64,000 bases of DNA from Lotus japonicus (GCF_012489685.1 NC_080042.1:20784150-20848149), one strand, 5' to 3'. Shown: positions 43,006 to 54,734, numbered from the stretch's first letter. The notes: generated by a model from the sequence alone, not told the origin. Made by a program: numbers and translations.

Positions 43006-43363
43006 TAACAAAGAGAGAGGAGATTACCGGTAGAAGATCCATCTGCGCGTTGAACGAGAGGCAATGCAGGCTCTGTCCCTCAACCTGGAGCTACCGCCGG
43101 CAGACGAGCGAGCACTGGTTCCGATCAGCCGAGCTTAGTGACTGAAACAACACAACCAAACACTCGTCTGGGAGATCGGAGATGTAATCTGAGTTTCCCT
43201 CAATCACCGCCCCGCCGCCGCGGTTAACATCACCTTCTCTCTCGCCGGCGAGCACCGGAGATGCTGAGGCGGTGGATCTGGCCATGGAGGTGCTGCCGGA
43301 GCGGTTTCCTAGCAAGATTTCGCGGCGGCAAGCGACAGCGGCCGTGGAAGAAGCCTGGCCCAT
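43006..43363 (-). pseudogene. Truncated F-box gene (SKIP2/VFB-like)
   Basis: Begins MGQASSTAAVACRRE and carries an F-box (ISDLPDECLVVLFQSLSSAD, then RNQCSLVCRR). The conserved Trp after CRR is a TAG stop (43091-43093), but the frame continues as LQVEGQSLHCLSFNAQMDLL, matching the expected order of the SKIP2/VIER F-BOX family, in which the F-box is followed by leucine-rich repeats. Similarity ends near 43006, so all LRRs are missing. F-box proteins of this type act as SCF ubiquitin-ligase adaptors; this copy cannot. Long pyrimidine-rich sequence upstream (43364-43640) may be the 5'UTR. Confidence 0.7.
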
Positions 43364-46300
43364 CCACAGCGGCTTGAGGAATGAGCGGTTTTCTTCGCAT
43401 GGAGGTCAGGGCGAGAGACGGTGATGAAGAGAGAAGGGCGTGAAAGGGGGTGGGAGTGGCTGATACATGAGGATAGAGTGGGTCTGAGAGTGAAGCTTGC
43501 TTGCTGAGGAAAGATGAAGATGTTGTACAGGTGTGTGAGATGTGCGGCTGTGTTTTTTTTTTTTTTTTTGCTGTTTTGAGCAAGAGGAAGAGTGTTGCGG
43601 CTGAGTGGAAAAGAGGGTTGAGTAGCATAAAACCCTAATTTGGATTTGGGCTGGTCATTTTTTAAGCCCAAAATATGTAGCATTTTTTTTTGCTTTTTAG
43701 AAGACATTGCTAAACTTGCTTTTTAAATTTTAAAGGTTTTTATTTTTTTGAAATGGCTTTTTAAGGTTTTATTTTGAGACCAAAACATATACAATACTTA
43801 TAACAAATATTCCTCATCCTCAAATCTCTCGTTCAAGGCGGAAGCACCGGAAGTTAAATGCCAAAAACTGAAATCGTTCAGCAAGCTATAAGGACTTCAT
43901 GAATAACAAAAATGTGAAAAGTTGAATTACATTTCTTTAGCAAGGGATGCAGGTACAACCATTCATTTCAGCCACCGAGTTCTTTGCTTGGTTTATTGAT
44001 ACAATAGCTGTGAATAGCATGGATTTTCTCCCACATTGAACTGACTTTTGCTCCCAAACATGAGATTATTTCGACTGTTAGAAATCAGAGCCAGTTGGTG
44101 CTAGCAACTCACTTTGCAAACTTTTTAAATCTGATTCAATGTTTAGCATTGATCAAGTTTCTGGTGACATATTGCAAAATGCCTCCGTGGTTGAAGTAAG
44201 CAAGTTCAAAATGTTTAGAAGACATTGGTTTATTTTTTTTCCCTGTTTGCTATATAATTTTCAAAATTATCATTTAATAATAGTCAAAGAATTTTGATTT
44301 ATTTTTAGGGAATTTGAATTATTAATATTTAATTGGTTAAAAAAATTAAACATATACAAAATAAGAAATAAAAGTTGTATTAAAGAGTCATGAATGTAGT
44401 AATAATTGTTTGGTATTGATGATTCCATTTATTAATTTATTATCTTACTTGAATTCAAATTTGAAAAATATTATTAATATAAATTATTTAATATTTTAAA
44501 TTAAATTATATTTATAATTAATTAAGTAATATTTTATTGAATTAATCATTGTGTTTATAGTTTTTATAGAAATACGAAAAGAAGAAAAGGAGAAGGAAGA
44601 AATAAGTTTAGAAACAGTAATTATTAAATAGTGAATAGGAAAATTGATTTTCCGTTTTAGTGTTGATATTTTGCTTTAATTAGGAATAGTGAATAAATTG
44701 ATGAATAATTTTGAATTTGAATTTCGACTTCTAATTAATAATTACACTAATTCTATTTAATGTCTAAGTTGACTAATTTCGCATTAATCAGAAATGAATT
44801 CAAAAATTCATCATCTTTCAAATTTGAATAAATTCATACAAATATTTGACTGCGTTAATATTATTGCACAATTTTCCAATAATGGCATACATTTGTAAAA
44901 TTATTATTTTGTTGGCAAATTACAAAATAGTTAGGGTAAAAGTATATAAATTATATGCATGATTTTATAAATATAATATGATGTGTTAATATTATTTCAC
45001 ATTAGTTTTTCATATGAATTGATCATTTTGACTATATAAATAATCTTAATTATATTGTGTGATACATTTAAAGCAAATTTTTTATGTTGATATAGGGTAG
45101 GGTTAGCATCTGAAGAGGAGAAATGGTTTAAATAGGTGGTGATTGGCTGAACCGGTCATTTTAGTGATAAAAGAGACATAATCCTTAAATATATATTCCA
45201 TTTGAGCGAATGTATTTTGACACTATGACTATCATAGCCATGAATTTTCTCTGATTTAAAGTAAACTAAGAAACATCATACAGAAGCTGAAATTAAGAAA
45301 AAGGAGAAGAAAATCTATGGTACACATCTGGCTTATGTGTTGTGTTTTGCATCCTTCTTTAATATGTTGTGTTTTTCTTTTCATTAATTCCATTTGGGAC
45401 TAGAACCTAGCATAATTACTGAGTTTTCCTTTCTTGGTCCTTTTATATAAAGCCCCTCAAGTTTGCAGCCCTTGAATCTAGGATAGTGTTTTTAATTAGT
45501 TAAATGTTACCACTCAAGCTACCCCATTAGTCAAAAAAAAAAAAAAAAAACAAATGTTGTTGAAACTACCTTTGTGTTCTTCAGGTCTGCAGAGAAACTA
45601 AATGTGGCCCAATTCAGTATTGAGTGCAAGTTTTTACCCTTTAATATGAGGATGATTTGAGAAACTACAAACTTTTCAAGGGAAAGTGGTTGCATAGAAG
45701 GAAATTAGGAAGGTGACAATGCTGGACATGTTGCTTGGTTATATTTGCCTGAGATTTTGATTGGAATATGTGGGAATGTAAGCAATGCAATAGATGAGGG
45801 TACTTTGATTGTCTTCTATGTGTTACTTTTTAATGATCTGATACAGGTACGACTCTCTCCTACTGATCTTCTCTGTCATACGAATCTACCACCGCCGCAA
45901 AATCTTTCCTGGAGATTTCAAAGGACAACTCGCTGATAAGCCCTTAGGATCTCTACCGAAATTAACCCTAACCCTAAGCTTGAATAACTGAAGTTATTGA
46001 TTATGGTTGCTATAAAAAGTGGGTTAAGATGCACTATCTGCCATGTTCGGTCAAGTATTATTCTCTGCCTGATTGTTTGGTGTTGTTGCTCGAATTTTCT
46101 GAATGTCTGGGTCTTATGACTTCTTTGAATGGAACCATCAATTCTGTTGCTAGCATTGTAGTGGCAGTGTGCCACATTAGAATTGGTGTACTTGAGCTGA
46201 TTAGTATTTTGTTGGTCTTTTTTAGAATATTGCAACCAAGTGCATGGTGCTTATTGATTTACTTAATTTTATAGGTGTTATCTTATATATTTCATCAAGT

Positions 46301-46459
46301 ATGATCTTCATGCCTACACAAAGTTGATTATGATAGTCACTGAGTTTTGCTTCTTTTTTGTACCTCTTTGTCCGGATTTAAATATTAATTAAATCTATAT
46401 CTAAATCTTATTGTTACAAATATTAATTAAATAAATTGTAGTTGGAGCATTTTTTTAAT
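43364..46459. other. Long non-coding AT-rich stretch
   Basis: The first 280 bases are probably the F-box 5' leader. After that I see no coding domain; ORFs at 45745-46274 lack recognisable motifs. Homopolymer runs lie at 43553-43569 (T) and 45534-45550 (A). Confidence 0.4.
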
Positions 46460-46464
46460 TTTAA

Positions 46465-47515
46465 AAATTAATAATATAAATATATGAGGTACGTTGGGAT
46501 CCGAGAAATAATAATAATATAATGAATCATTGTTGGAATAAATTACTCAAAAAAATTTCAACGAAATCAATGATTTATACCCCGTGCATCGCATGCAGAT
46601 GTTATGCAAAGTGAAATGGCGGTTTTATTTGACCCTGTTGGGAATGTTTTCCATTGCTTGGTTACAAGTTGGGGAACATGAGTTCAGTTTGATGAAGTAT
46701 TTGATAGAATCTGCCACAAGCACAACTTGGAAGGAACATCTATAATTCACCTCCGCCATATTCATGATAATCATTATGACATACGAATATTTGGTGATGA
46801 TGAGATGGAAATAAATTATGTTGACCCTAATCATGGAGAGCCTGCTGGTCGTGACCTCATATGGACAACAGATTTAACGCGTGAACTTTGCAGGGGCGAT
46901 AAACGATTGGTATGTTCTTTATTCTTCCATCTTAATCCTAAAATTGTTTTAACCTTCAGTATTGTTAGTTTTAATTTTCCCGTAACAGCCTATCCCAATT
47001 GGAGTACTAGAAGATCATTTTGCACATCGCCCTACCTTGATTAACATGGTGTTGCCAAACGGCTATGTTACTAAGTGGTTTTTGAATTGAGACGAAACGA
47101 GCTACCCTAAATGCATGATAGACATCGGGTGGTATGGGTATTGCAGGGAAGCAGGTTTAATTTCACCGATCAGTTGAGATTTTTCAAGCTGCAAGCGCCT
47201 GATACTTTTCAAGTTGTAGTTGTTCGAAACCCTTGAGTGTGTGGCGGTTTAATAGTTTCAATTGAAGTATGTAATAACTTTGATTCTATGTTTCTTAGCA
47301 TATTGTATGTTTCTTAGCGTATTGTATGTGTTGATGTTTCCTGTTTGTGTACTTAGTTTTGACATTGTGAAAAAATAATTAATGTGAATATATGAGTAGT
47401 TGGGATCTGATAAATGATAATAAAATAATGAACTGTTGTTGGATTAAATTAATCGCAATTGTTTCAACGAAATTAATGATTTAGAGCCCGTGCATCGCAC
47501 GGGTATAATCACTAG
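46465..47515 (+). mobile_element. Helitron 3' region carrying a captured B3 gene
   Basis: Ends at 47515 with GCCCGTGCATCGCACGGGT (hairpin), ATAATCA and CTAG, then T. A second, damaged copy of the same terminal region (GTTGGGATC(C/T)GA...AATGATTTA...CCCGTGCATCGCA) lies at about 46465-46600, so two Helitron 3' ends are stacked about 0.9 kb apart, with the B3 fragment between them. The 5' end was not found. Confidence 0.6.
46616..47235 (+). pseudogene. Captured B3-domain gene fragment with an intron
   Basis: A frame starting MAVLFDPVGN has a TGA, then FDEVFDRICHKHNLEGTSII and NHYDIRIF, the end of one B3 domain. An intron at 46910-46988 (TTG|GTATGTTC ... TAACAG|CCTATC, phase 0) leads to PIPIGVLEDHFAHRP and MVLPNGYVTKWFLN, a stop, then GWYGYCREAG. 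A frameshift near 47160 leads to DQLRFFKLQAPDTFQVVVV and a TGA at 47233-47235. B3 domains are plant DNA-binding domains (REM-type proteins often have several). A retained intron means capture as genomic DNA. Confidence 0.65.
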
Positions 47516-48367
47516 TATTATTTAAGGTAAATACTACATCTTTAGATTTTAATTCACTTGTCAATTGACTTTATCTCATGAAATTCATTTTTTAATGAAA
47601 AATGGACGAGTGGTGGAAACGAATGATGGTGTTGGAGATGCGCGTAAAATGATCATGGTTAATGGATGAACAAAGCTCAGAAAACACAACTCGCATATCT
47701 CATGTCCCTAAGAATGGAACACTGCATTACTATGATATAACAAAATCAAAATTTTAATCGGTACATGAATCTTTATTATTGAACCAACTCATTTTGAGTA
47801 TCACACCCTAATCTGACTTAAGGTACCACAGAAAGCACCTTAAAAATTTTGGGGAAAGAAAATTACTTTAACATTTTCACCATCAACCTAAAAATATGTA
47901 TACACACAAAAGTACACAAATGTGCGACAGTGTAAAAGTCTAATAGATTAACGTCAGAACTAACTTTTAAAATATATAATAAAAATTAAATAAACCTAGA
48001 TATAAGGTCGCGTGGGGTGTGTGGTAAGGTGTAATCAGACCAGACAATTCGAATTTATGGTGTATACATTTCTGAATAATCCAACATATTTGGTTTGGAG
48101 TGGTTCATATTTCCTGATTTTTACTTCTGGACCCGAAAGAAACAAACTCGATTTCTATGGAATTGATTTGGTTCGGGAGGTCGGATTCGGAATAAAAAAA
48201 ATTTATTTAAAATTTACACGAAATTTACTCTAAAAATTATAAAAATTATATAAAAAAATATAAACTCTATAATCCAAATCTCCAAAAGAACAAAAAATTC
48301 CATACTACATATAATTTAACATAAACAAACTAGAACCAACATCTCAAATACGAACATAAATAGACAC
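47516..48367. other. No recognised gene
   Basis: AT-rich; no coding or repeat terminus is identified apart from the Helitron end on the left. Confidence 0.4.
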
Positions 48368-48796
48368 AGTGGCGGACCTTAGTTAGGACAGGGAGGAGCT
48401 CTAGCTCCCCCAAAATTTTCGAAAAAAATTCTAATATAAAAGGTATCCTTTTTAGTTTTTTTCCATTACCTAACAATATATAAAATAAAATGTGAAGCAT
48501 AACTATGAACGCCAATCGTCCCAGTGGTTGGAAGCTTCCCCTGCAACCTAACAGCTAAGGTTTGAACCTAGCCTAACACTTTTTTGATAATATTTCGTTT
48601 TGCTTCCATTTTTTCCTTTTATTAACATAACATTCATGAATTTTTTCCTTTTATTAACATAACTTAAAACAAATTTTCAATATTCATGAATTAATTTATC
48701 TCCATCTTTGTGGGTATGAGTATTGGGTGTAAAAAAAAATTATGTATTGATTTCTTATTTTAGCTCCCCTTAGTTTTTTCTTCAAGATTCGCCACT
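48368..48796. mobile_element. hAT-like MITE
   Basis: Ends AGTGGCGGACC and the inverted GATTCGCCACT, flanked by ATAGACAC and ATAGACTA (8 bp, two mismatches). A tRNA-like promoter stretch lies inside (CAGTGGTTGGAAGC, then AGGTTTGAACC, at about 48520-48567) and may be a SINE fragment. A 24-bp repeat 'TTTTTTCCTTTTATTAACAT' is duplicated at about 48608 and 48640. Confidence 0.65.
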
Positions 48797-48831
48797 ATAG
48801 ACTATATAATATTGTTCCAGTATGGAACTAC

Positions 48832-49038
48832 TGTTAGGTCTAACCAAACTAGAGAGCGAACAAGAAGTAAACAAACGAGTAAAAATGCGTGAAATGATAG
48901 ATCTCCCACCGCTTGGGTGGCGCATGTTATTTATAGCTTGGGTTTTGGTCCGGTTGGACCATGGGTTACCCGGCCCATTTGGTACATAAGTTTGGTCAGC
49001 CCAATTGTGAAATACATTGATCCGCCCATATCAGTCCA
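48832..49038 (-). repeat. 3' LTR of Tat-type element 2 (provisional ends)
   Basis: The left end is TGTTAGGTCTAACC. The right end is placed at CAGTCCA by analogy with element 1, whose internal sequence after that point (CACAAG...CTCAAGACAC / CACAAGACACC) is similar. A minus-strand CTATAAATAAC box lies at about 48927-48937. The second LTR is outside the window, so the ends are not verified. Confidence 0.5.
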
Positions 49039-49738
49039 CAAGCCCTCAAGACACTAAGACTTAGTATAAGGCGAATGCGTCTTTAATAAGCCCTCAACTA
49101 TTAAATCAAATACAATGCCAAATAAAGGGCGTGTAAATTCTAATACTTGTAAATTTTGGCAAAACAGATAATGATAATCACATTAACCCAACTTGTCTTT
49201 CGTCCCCTTTCTTTGCGTGTTGAATCAACTCGTCAAGTCCCTTCAACTGTCACTTCATATGCCCTTACCGTAGTAAATTTCCAAGTAATCATTACTTTTC
49301 CTGTCATAAATATATCAACGAGATACACTGCATCTACTTGGGAACTTGGTGCAACAGTGTTATTATGTATTTTAAAATCCCACTAGAACAATCATCAAAA
49401 GAAAGCCAATTAAATTCGCACAAAAAATTAAATTCCCATATTAAAAGTCATACCCCTTTCCTTCAACGTTTAGTCCTTGGACCAACATACCCCTTACAGT
49501 CTGTGACAATTCAATCGTCTTTGAAACGTTGCGTCTTCCGGACTGAAATGCCCTTTTGATTCGAGCCTCACAACGAATCACATCCATTCAAATTCAAATT
49601 TTTGGACCAACATGTCCATTCAGTCCAAACGTCAAACCTGTCCTTTGAGTACACGCGTGAAGACACGCGTCTACTCAACATTTAACCTGCGCATTAACTC
49701 ACCATTTCACCTCACCTTTTCATCTTCTCTTCCTTCTC

Positions 49739-49746
49739 TATATAAA
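49739..49746 (+). promoter_or_regulatory. TATA box of the antisense gene in element 2
   Basis: CTCTATATAAAGTCCC lies about 390 bp before the ATG at 50132, after a pyrimidine-rich block. A 5'UTR intron with good signals (TTAAG|GTAAACTC at 49931/49932 and TATCAG|GAATTT at 50116/50117) fits between it and the start codon. It implies that the gene has its own promoter, separate from the LTR. Confidence 0.55.
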
Positions 49747-50131
49747 GTCCCAAATTCTTACCTTGCTCCCACATTCTTATCCTTTCCTCATCTGCACTCT
49801 CTCTTTTCACCTTCACGAAAAGAGTTTAAATTTTGTTGTTCTGCCAAAGAGCTCCTTCATCCTGCAACACTCTCCGCTTACATTGATCTTCACCGATCAA
49901 GCTTTCATTCTCCGGTCTCCGTTTTCTTAAGGTAAACTCATTTTCCCTCTTTCTATGCTACTTGCTATTTCTATTTTCTTCTTGCTATGTTTATTTTCCA
50001 ACACTAAACCTTCTTCCCATCTCCAGAAATTTTATACCTATCTTTAGTACTCTAAACCCAGAAACCTTAAACCCAAACTCATCTTTCATCTCATACGTCT
50101 CCTCTTCTGCTATCAGGAATTTCCCTTAAAA

Positions 50132-50913
50132 ATGGCTGCAAAACGTACTCGTAGAGAGCACTCTACTCCTATAGTTCCACCTACTGCAGATTCCCTATGG
50201 GTTGCTAGTAAAATTAAAAAACAATTCTCCAAACATTGTACCCCAAAAGCTGTTGTAGATTTGGTCACTAAATACAATTTTAGGAAAGATGGCCTAGATG
50301 CCCACTTAGACATAATTCCATGCTCTCCTGATGAATCATGCTGTTTTGGAAAAAACAGATGGTCAAGGGCGAAACTTCACATACCTCTTTGAAACCTTAT
50401 TCTTCGAATAGAAATACACCTTGCCTTTTTCTGACTTCACCTGCTCCGTATTGACTCTTTTAAATGTAGCCCCAACACAACTTCATGGTAACGCCTGGGC
50501 TTACCTAAAAGCTTTTGAAATTTTATGCCTTACCCTGAACATAGAACCCACTAGTAATAAATTCTTCTATTTCTTTGAAACTTGCGGGCGAAACGTTAGA
50601 GGTGAATACGTTTCGCTAGCCACTGCTAGGGGTTTAAGGCTGTTTACTTTGTTCAAAAGCCACTATAAACATTTCAAAGGAAAAATTTTCAAACTTCGCG
50701 AATTTGAACAATGCCAAGATATATTCTATTTTGACGATGGAAGTCCACGATTTCCATTCTACTGGATGAACCAGTATGAAGTCATCATCAAACTTCCCGA
50801 TGATGCTTTGACTGAAGAAGAACTAGTAGATTGCCGACTTCTGCCTGGCTTAGGATTGAATCTTACAGATTTTATGGCTGCCCTTTCTAAGAATGAAGTG
50901 GGTAAATATGTTG
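50132..50913 (+). pseudogene. Antisense gene of element 2, exon 1
   Basis: The ATG at 50132 opens MAAKRTRREHSTPIVPPTAD. After about residue 70 a frameshift (near 50350) and an in-frame TAG (50409-50411) interrupt the frame; it then continues with LHGNAWAYLKAFEILCLTLN, IFYFDDGSPRFPFYWMNQYE and LPDDALTEEELVDCRLLPGL. These align in order with exon 1 of element 1 (HPHAWAYMRCFEILC ... PLYWTQCPHLW), the putative gypsy-type transposon domain. The donor is GTTG|GTAAGG at 50913/50914. Confidence 0.65.
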
Positions 50914-50995
50914 GTAAGGCATCCTATTTTTCATTTTGTCTTCCTCTCGTATACAAATTGCCCTCTTATATTCTAATATCGTTTTGCTGTTACAG

Positions 50996-52032
50996 GTAAA
51001 ATGGCTCGCCTCACTGAAGATGACATCCTCCGCTTCCGTCGTGAACAACAAGCTGCTCGTGAGAAAATGAATCCTTCAAAATCCCTCGCCGACCAAGACA
51101 CTAGCCACTCTGGGACTGAAATTGGCCGCCCTACCAAGAAAAAGAAGAAAAATGAAGAACCTGCTTCTGTCAAAAGCAAGACACCCAACCAGACTTCGCT
51201 AGATCAATTCATGAACAAGGGTGATGTGCCTGGGGCGAACAAAGGTGGTTCGTCCAGTGCTCCACCCGTTGGCTGGAAAAACATGTTGAAGGAATTCGAG
51301 GAATTAACCTCAGATGAGGTGACTTCGCTCTGGGTCTCCAAGATTGACTTTAATTCCTTGGTGGAGACGAATCTGGTTTTTGAAGCAGATCGGGAGAAGA
51401 TGAGAAGAATCGGCTTGAAAGAAGCTTGTCAAGCTATGATGACTAAGGGCTTGGAGATTGCTACCATCTCCAAGATGGTTGAACTGGAGTCCGCTGGATT
51501 CGATGGCCTCGCTAATGCTAAGCTTGTGGAGGAAAGAGAAAAAGAAATTGGAAAAATGAAGACAACACTGAAGTTGTTGGACAAATCCAACAAAGCCAAT
51601 GAAAAGAAAGCCGCTGATTTGGCTTCAGAAATCGAAGGTTTGAAGAAGACTGCTGAAGAGAACAATGCTTCCGTTCAAGCATTGACTAAAGAAAATGAAA
51701 AAGTGAAGGTTGACCTCGCCCAACTCACTGCAGTGCACAATCAAGTGCTCGAAGAGAATTCTAAAATGAAAACAGAAGTCTCTGAATTAAAATGTTCTGT
51801 CCTGGACCAATTTGAAGCTGCCTTTGCGAAAGCGATGAGTCAAGTCACCTTCCTTAATCCTGACCTGGCGATCAACTTGGAGGGTACAAACCCTTATGCT
51901 CGCATTGTGGATGGTAAATTGATCAGCCCGGAATACGCGGATGAGGAAGGAGTAGGCGAAGAAGAAGAAGAAGAAGAAGAAGAAGAAGAAGAAGAAGAAG
52001 AAGAAGAAGAAGAAGAAGAAGAAGAAGAATGA
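50996..52032 (+). pseudogene. Antisense gene of element 2, exon 2: coiled coil with poly-Glu tail
   Basis: The acceptor GTTACAG|GTAAAATGG joins exon 1 in frame (GGT codon across the junction). Intact for 346 codons: MARLTEDDILRFRREQQAAR, a basic KKKKKNEE cluster (possible nuclear signal), SLDQFMNKGD, then a long coiled coil (about residues 150-270), a conserved block VTFLNPDLAINLEGTNPY and an uninterrupted Glu tail of 24 or more residues from a GAA microsatellite. Because exon 1 is broken, the whole gene is marked pseudogene, but exon 2 alone is complete and could be translated from the ATG at 51001. Confidence 0.65.
51958..52029. repeat. (GAA)n microsatellite encoding poly-Glu
   Basis: About 24 pure GAA units in frame at the end of the antisense gene. 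It keeps the frame and lengthens an acidic tail. Confidence 0.95.
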
Positions 52033-53186
52033 GGAGGAAAGATGAATGAGGAAGAAAATGCTAACAACAAAGAGGGAGAACGAGAAAACAACTAACTCCA
52101 AATCTCTCTCTTCCTTTGTCAGATTATGTAAAAGACCTCCGGTCTCTTTTGTTTTTCTGTTCCTTTATTCCTCCTGCTTTCTTTTATGTAACAACTTCCT
52201 TGAATGCAATGAATTTCTCTTCAGTGTTACACAAATGTTTTAATTTCTTCGCCCTTCAAGATCTTCACACAATCTAATTGTTTCTACTAAAACTTTCATG
52301 TCCTCTAATACACTAATATATTTCTTCGCTCACACAAAGAAATGTAAAAATAACTTATTCTATGGCCAGGCATTATTCTAAACAATCATCAAAGCTAGCA
52401 ATATAACTTCAATATTAAAGCTCAAAATATAACTTAATGGAAATTTCATTCACTAACTTTTTAATCAGAATCGCTCCGCCCTTCTTTACTGTTTATAACG
52501 AAATAACTTGTTAAGCGATTAGAATCATCTCGCTTTTCTTATTCTACTGTATATAGTAAAATACTCTTGAGTGAATCTCAAAGATTTTGTAAAGTTTAAA
52601 CTCAATCAACTACTTTGGAATCATAAGGCCTTTGTGTATATAACTTAGTCAAATTTTCCATTTTTTTACTTAGTTATTCATGGAAATCAAAGTCACAATA
52701 TTTGATTTCATTAATATGCTCGCGTGGAGACTTGTGCTTAGTTTGGACAAGCTTAAATCCAATTTAAGGCTGTGTTTATGAATTCGTGGTCAAATGCTCT
52801 TGTTTTAAGAGACTTACTCTTTCTCAATTGTCTGACGTCGCCCAATTGATAGACCTTAGTTGATACGTTTCCGCTATAGGAAAAAAATAAAATGTTACGC
52901 CCTTGAACATTTTTTAAAAGGTTATGCCTCGTTAAAAACTCTCCCGCCTGGGGTAGAGAAAAGAGTGCATACCTGTTTATTCATTAATATGTGATGCCTC
53001 GTTAAAAACTCACCTTTTCAGGTAGAGAAAAGAGCACATCAAACTTAGTCTTACACAACAAACATAATCCTAAACAACATGTAGAACCAACATAATCTGT
53101 CACACACACAACTGAAACAACGAACGTAGTCTTCAACATACACAAACTGTACAAACATAAAGCAAACTGGATGAACATCTTGCACT
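52033..53186. other. 3' region of the antisense gene and spacer before integrase
   Basis: No gene. A direct repeat ATGCCTCGTTAAAAACTC ... GTAGAGAAAAGAG occurs at about 52924 and 52994, 70 bp apart. It sits at the same place as the direct repeat between antisense gene and integrase in element 1. Confidence 0.5.
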
Positions 53187-54283
53187 TCAACTGTAATAGT
53201 AGCGGAGATGTTGTGCGTTCCAAGCCCTTGGTATCCTTCGCCCAGACAATTCTTCCAAATGGTACGCCCCTTGTCCCAACTCCCTTCGAATTCCGTAAGG
53301 TCCTTCCCAATTTGGTGACAACTTTGAATCGTCTGGTCCTCTTGTCTTTCTTCTCAGCACCAAATCACCTGCTTCCATCTGTCTTGGAACCACTCTTGTA
53401 TTGTATCGCCTTTCTGACCTTTGCTTTACCACTGCTTGTCTCAAACGAACCTCTGCCTGAGTCTCATCAGCCAAAATCAAATCAACAAGTCTATTCATAT
53501 CGTTCTGTTCCTCATTATAAGTTGCCACCCTGAATGTTACATCCTGAACTTCCACTGGAATCATAGCATCAACCCCATAAGTTAACTTGAAAGGTGTCTC
53601 GCCCGTTGTGGATTGTGGAATCGTATTGTATGCCCAAATAACAGTAATCAATTCATCTGCCCATAATCCTTTTGCTTCGCCCAAACGCTTTTTTACTCCA
53701 TTCAAAATCACTTTATTTGCGGACTCTACCTGCCCATTTGAATGTGGATGCTCCATCGAAGCGAAACGCATTTCAATACCCATTTCTGCACAAAACAATT
53801 TCACACTTCTGCTAGTAAACTGTGTCCCATTGTCTGAAATGATTGTGGCCGGAACACCAAACCTACAAATTAGCTTCCTCTAGTAAAACTTTTTAACTTT
53901 TTCTGCTGTTATCTTCACCATTGATTCCGCCTCAATCCACTTAGGAAAATAATCCACTGCCACTAAGACGAATTTAACTTGTGAACCTGCTGGAGTAAAA
54001 GGTCCCAAGATATCCACGCCCCACATTGCAAATGGCCATGATGAACTCATTGAACTCAACGTCTCCGGCGGTGCCCTATGCAAATCTGCGTACATCTGAC
54101 ACTTTACACACTTTTTTGCATATTCCATACAATTTGACCTCAGTGTTGGCCAGTAAAAACCCTGCTCTTAAGACTTTTGCTGCTAAAGATCTTCCACCTA
54201 CGTGACTTGCACACACTCCTTCATGCACAACTTCAAACATAATTCTGCCAGCCTCTTCTTTGGAAACGCACCTCAACAGTGGA
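53187..54283 (-). pseudogene. Integrase of Tat-type element 2, broken
   Basis: Pieces: 54076-54283 zinc finger (EGVCASHVGGRSLAAK), shifted in frame before CVKCQMYADL; 53880-54128 with MWGVDILGPF (first Asp) ending in a TAG in place of Trp; 53187-53879 with IISDNGTQFTS (second Asp), NGQVESANKVI (Glu), VWAYNT-type core and the C-terminal NWEGPYGIRRELGQGAYHLE ... HLRYYYS. The N-terminal end is cut by the chromovirus insertion at 54283. Confidence 0.8.
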
Positions 54284-54734
54284 TGTAACACCCCGATTTC
54301 GGTGGCGTCACTTTAGTAACCAAAGGAAAATACTTTAAGCGGAAAAACGTGAATTATTTTTTTTCGACAATATAACTAAAGACAGAAAGCAATAAAACTC
54401 CCCAACAAAAGATAAAAGGAACTACTATACAACTATATATACATGCCTCGTGACGGGTAACAGAAAAGAGTAACGCCCGAGGGCAATATGTACAGTCCAA
54501 GATAAAGATACTGTGTCCGCAACACTATCCTACAAAAACTGAGAGCAAGTTGGCCCAGCGGCCTAAGAAAAGACCCCCTAAATCCAACCAGCTCTCTGCG
54601 ATCTCCATAGGAAACCACACAAAAGCTACCGGTAGGAAAACTACCCTGTCCCCAAAAACGGAAGCATGACGGTCAGAGCATCGACACTACTCCTACACTA
54701 TCCCTACCCGAGGAGCCCACACTAGCACTCGATC

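Larger units (their letters stand above)
48832..54283 (-). mobile_element. Tat-type element 2 (left part), interrupted by a chromovirus
   Basis: Starts with an LTR-like TGTTAGGTCTAACC. On the plus strand it carries a homologue of the antisense gene of element 1; on the minus strand it carries the integrase C-terminal half, which is cut at 54283 by the Tekay-like element (target bases GTGGA). The remainder (RT, protease, gag, other LTR) should lie beyond the window. Confidence 0.75.

Noticed and set aside
42846..43145. 99-codon plus-strand ORF as an independent gene
   Set aside because: Its first codon is TTG and its second half is the reverse complement of the F-box coding sequence; only the upstream promoter-like part is noted.
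43553..43569. Poly(T) run as another retroposed tail
   Set aside because: No convincing flanking duplication.
45961..45976. AACCCTAACCCTAA, telomere-like
   Set aside because: Only two units; short plant telomere-like motifs are common by chance and in promoters.
48520..48567. A tRNA gene
   Set aside because: Box-like motifs only; no cloverleaf could be drawn, so it is at best a SINE fragment.
51787..52101. ORFs encoding poly-Phe or poly-Ser on the minus strand
   Set aside because: Artefacts of the GAA microsatellite read in other frames.
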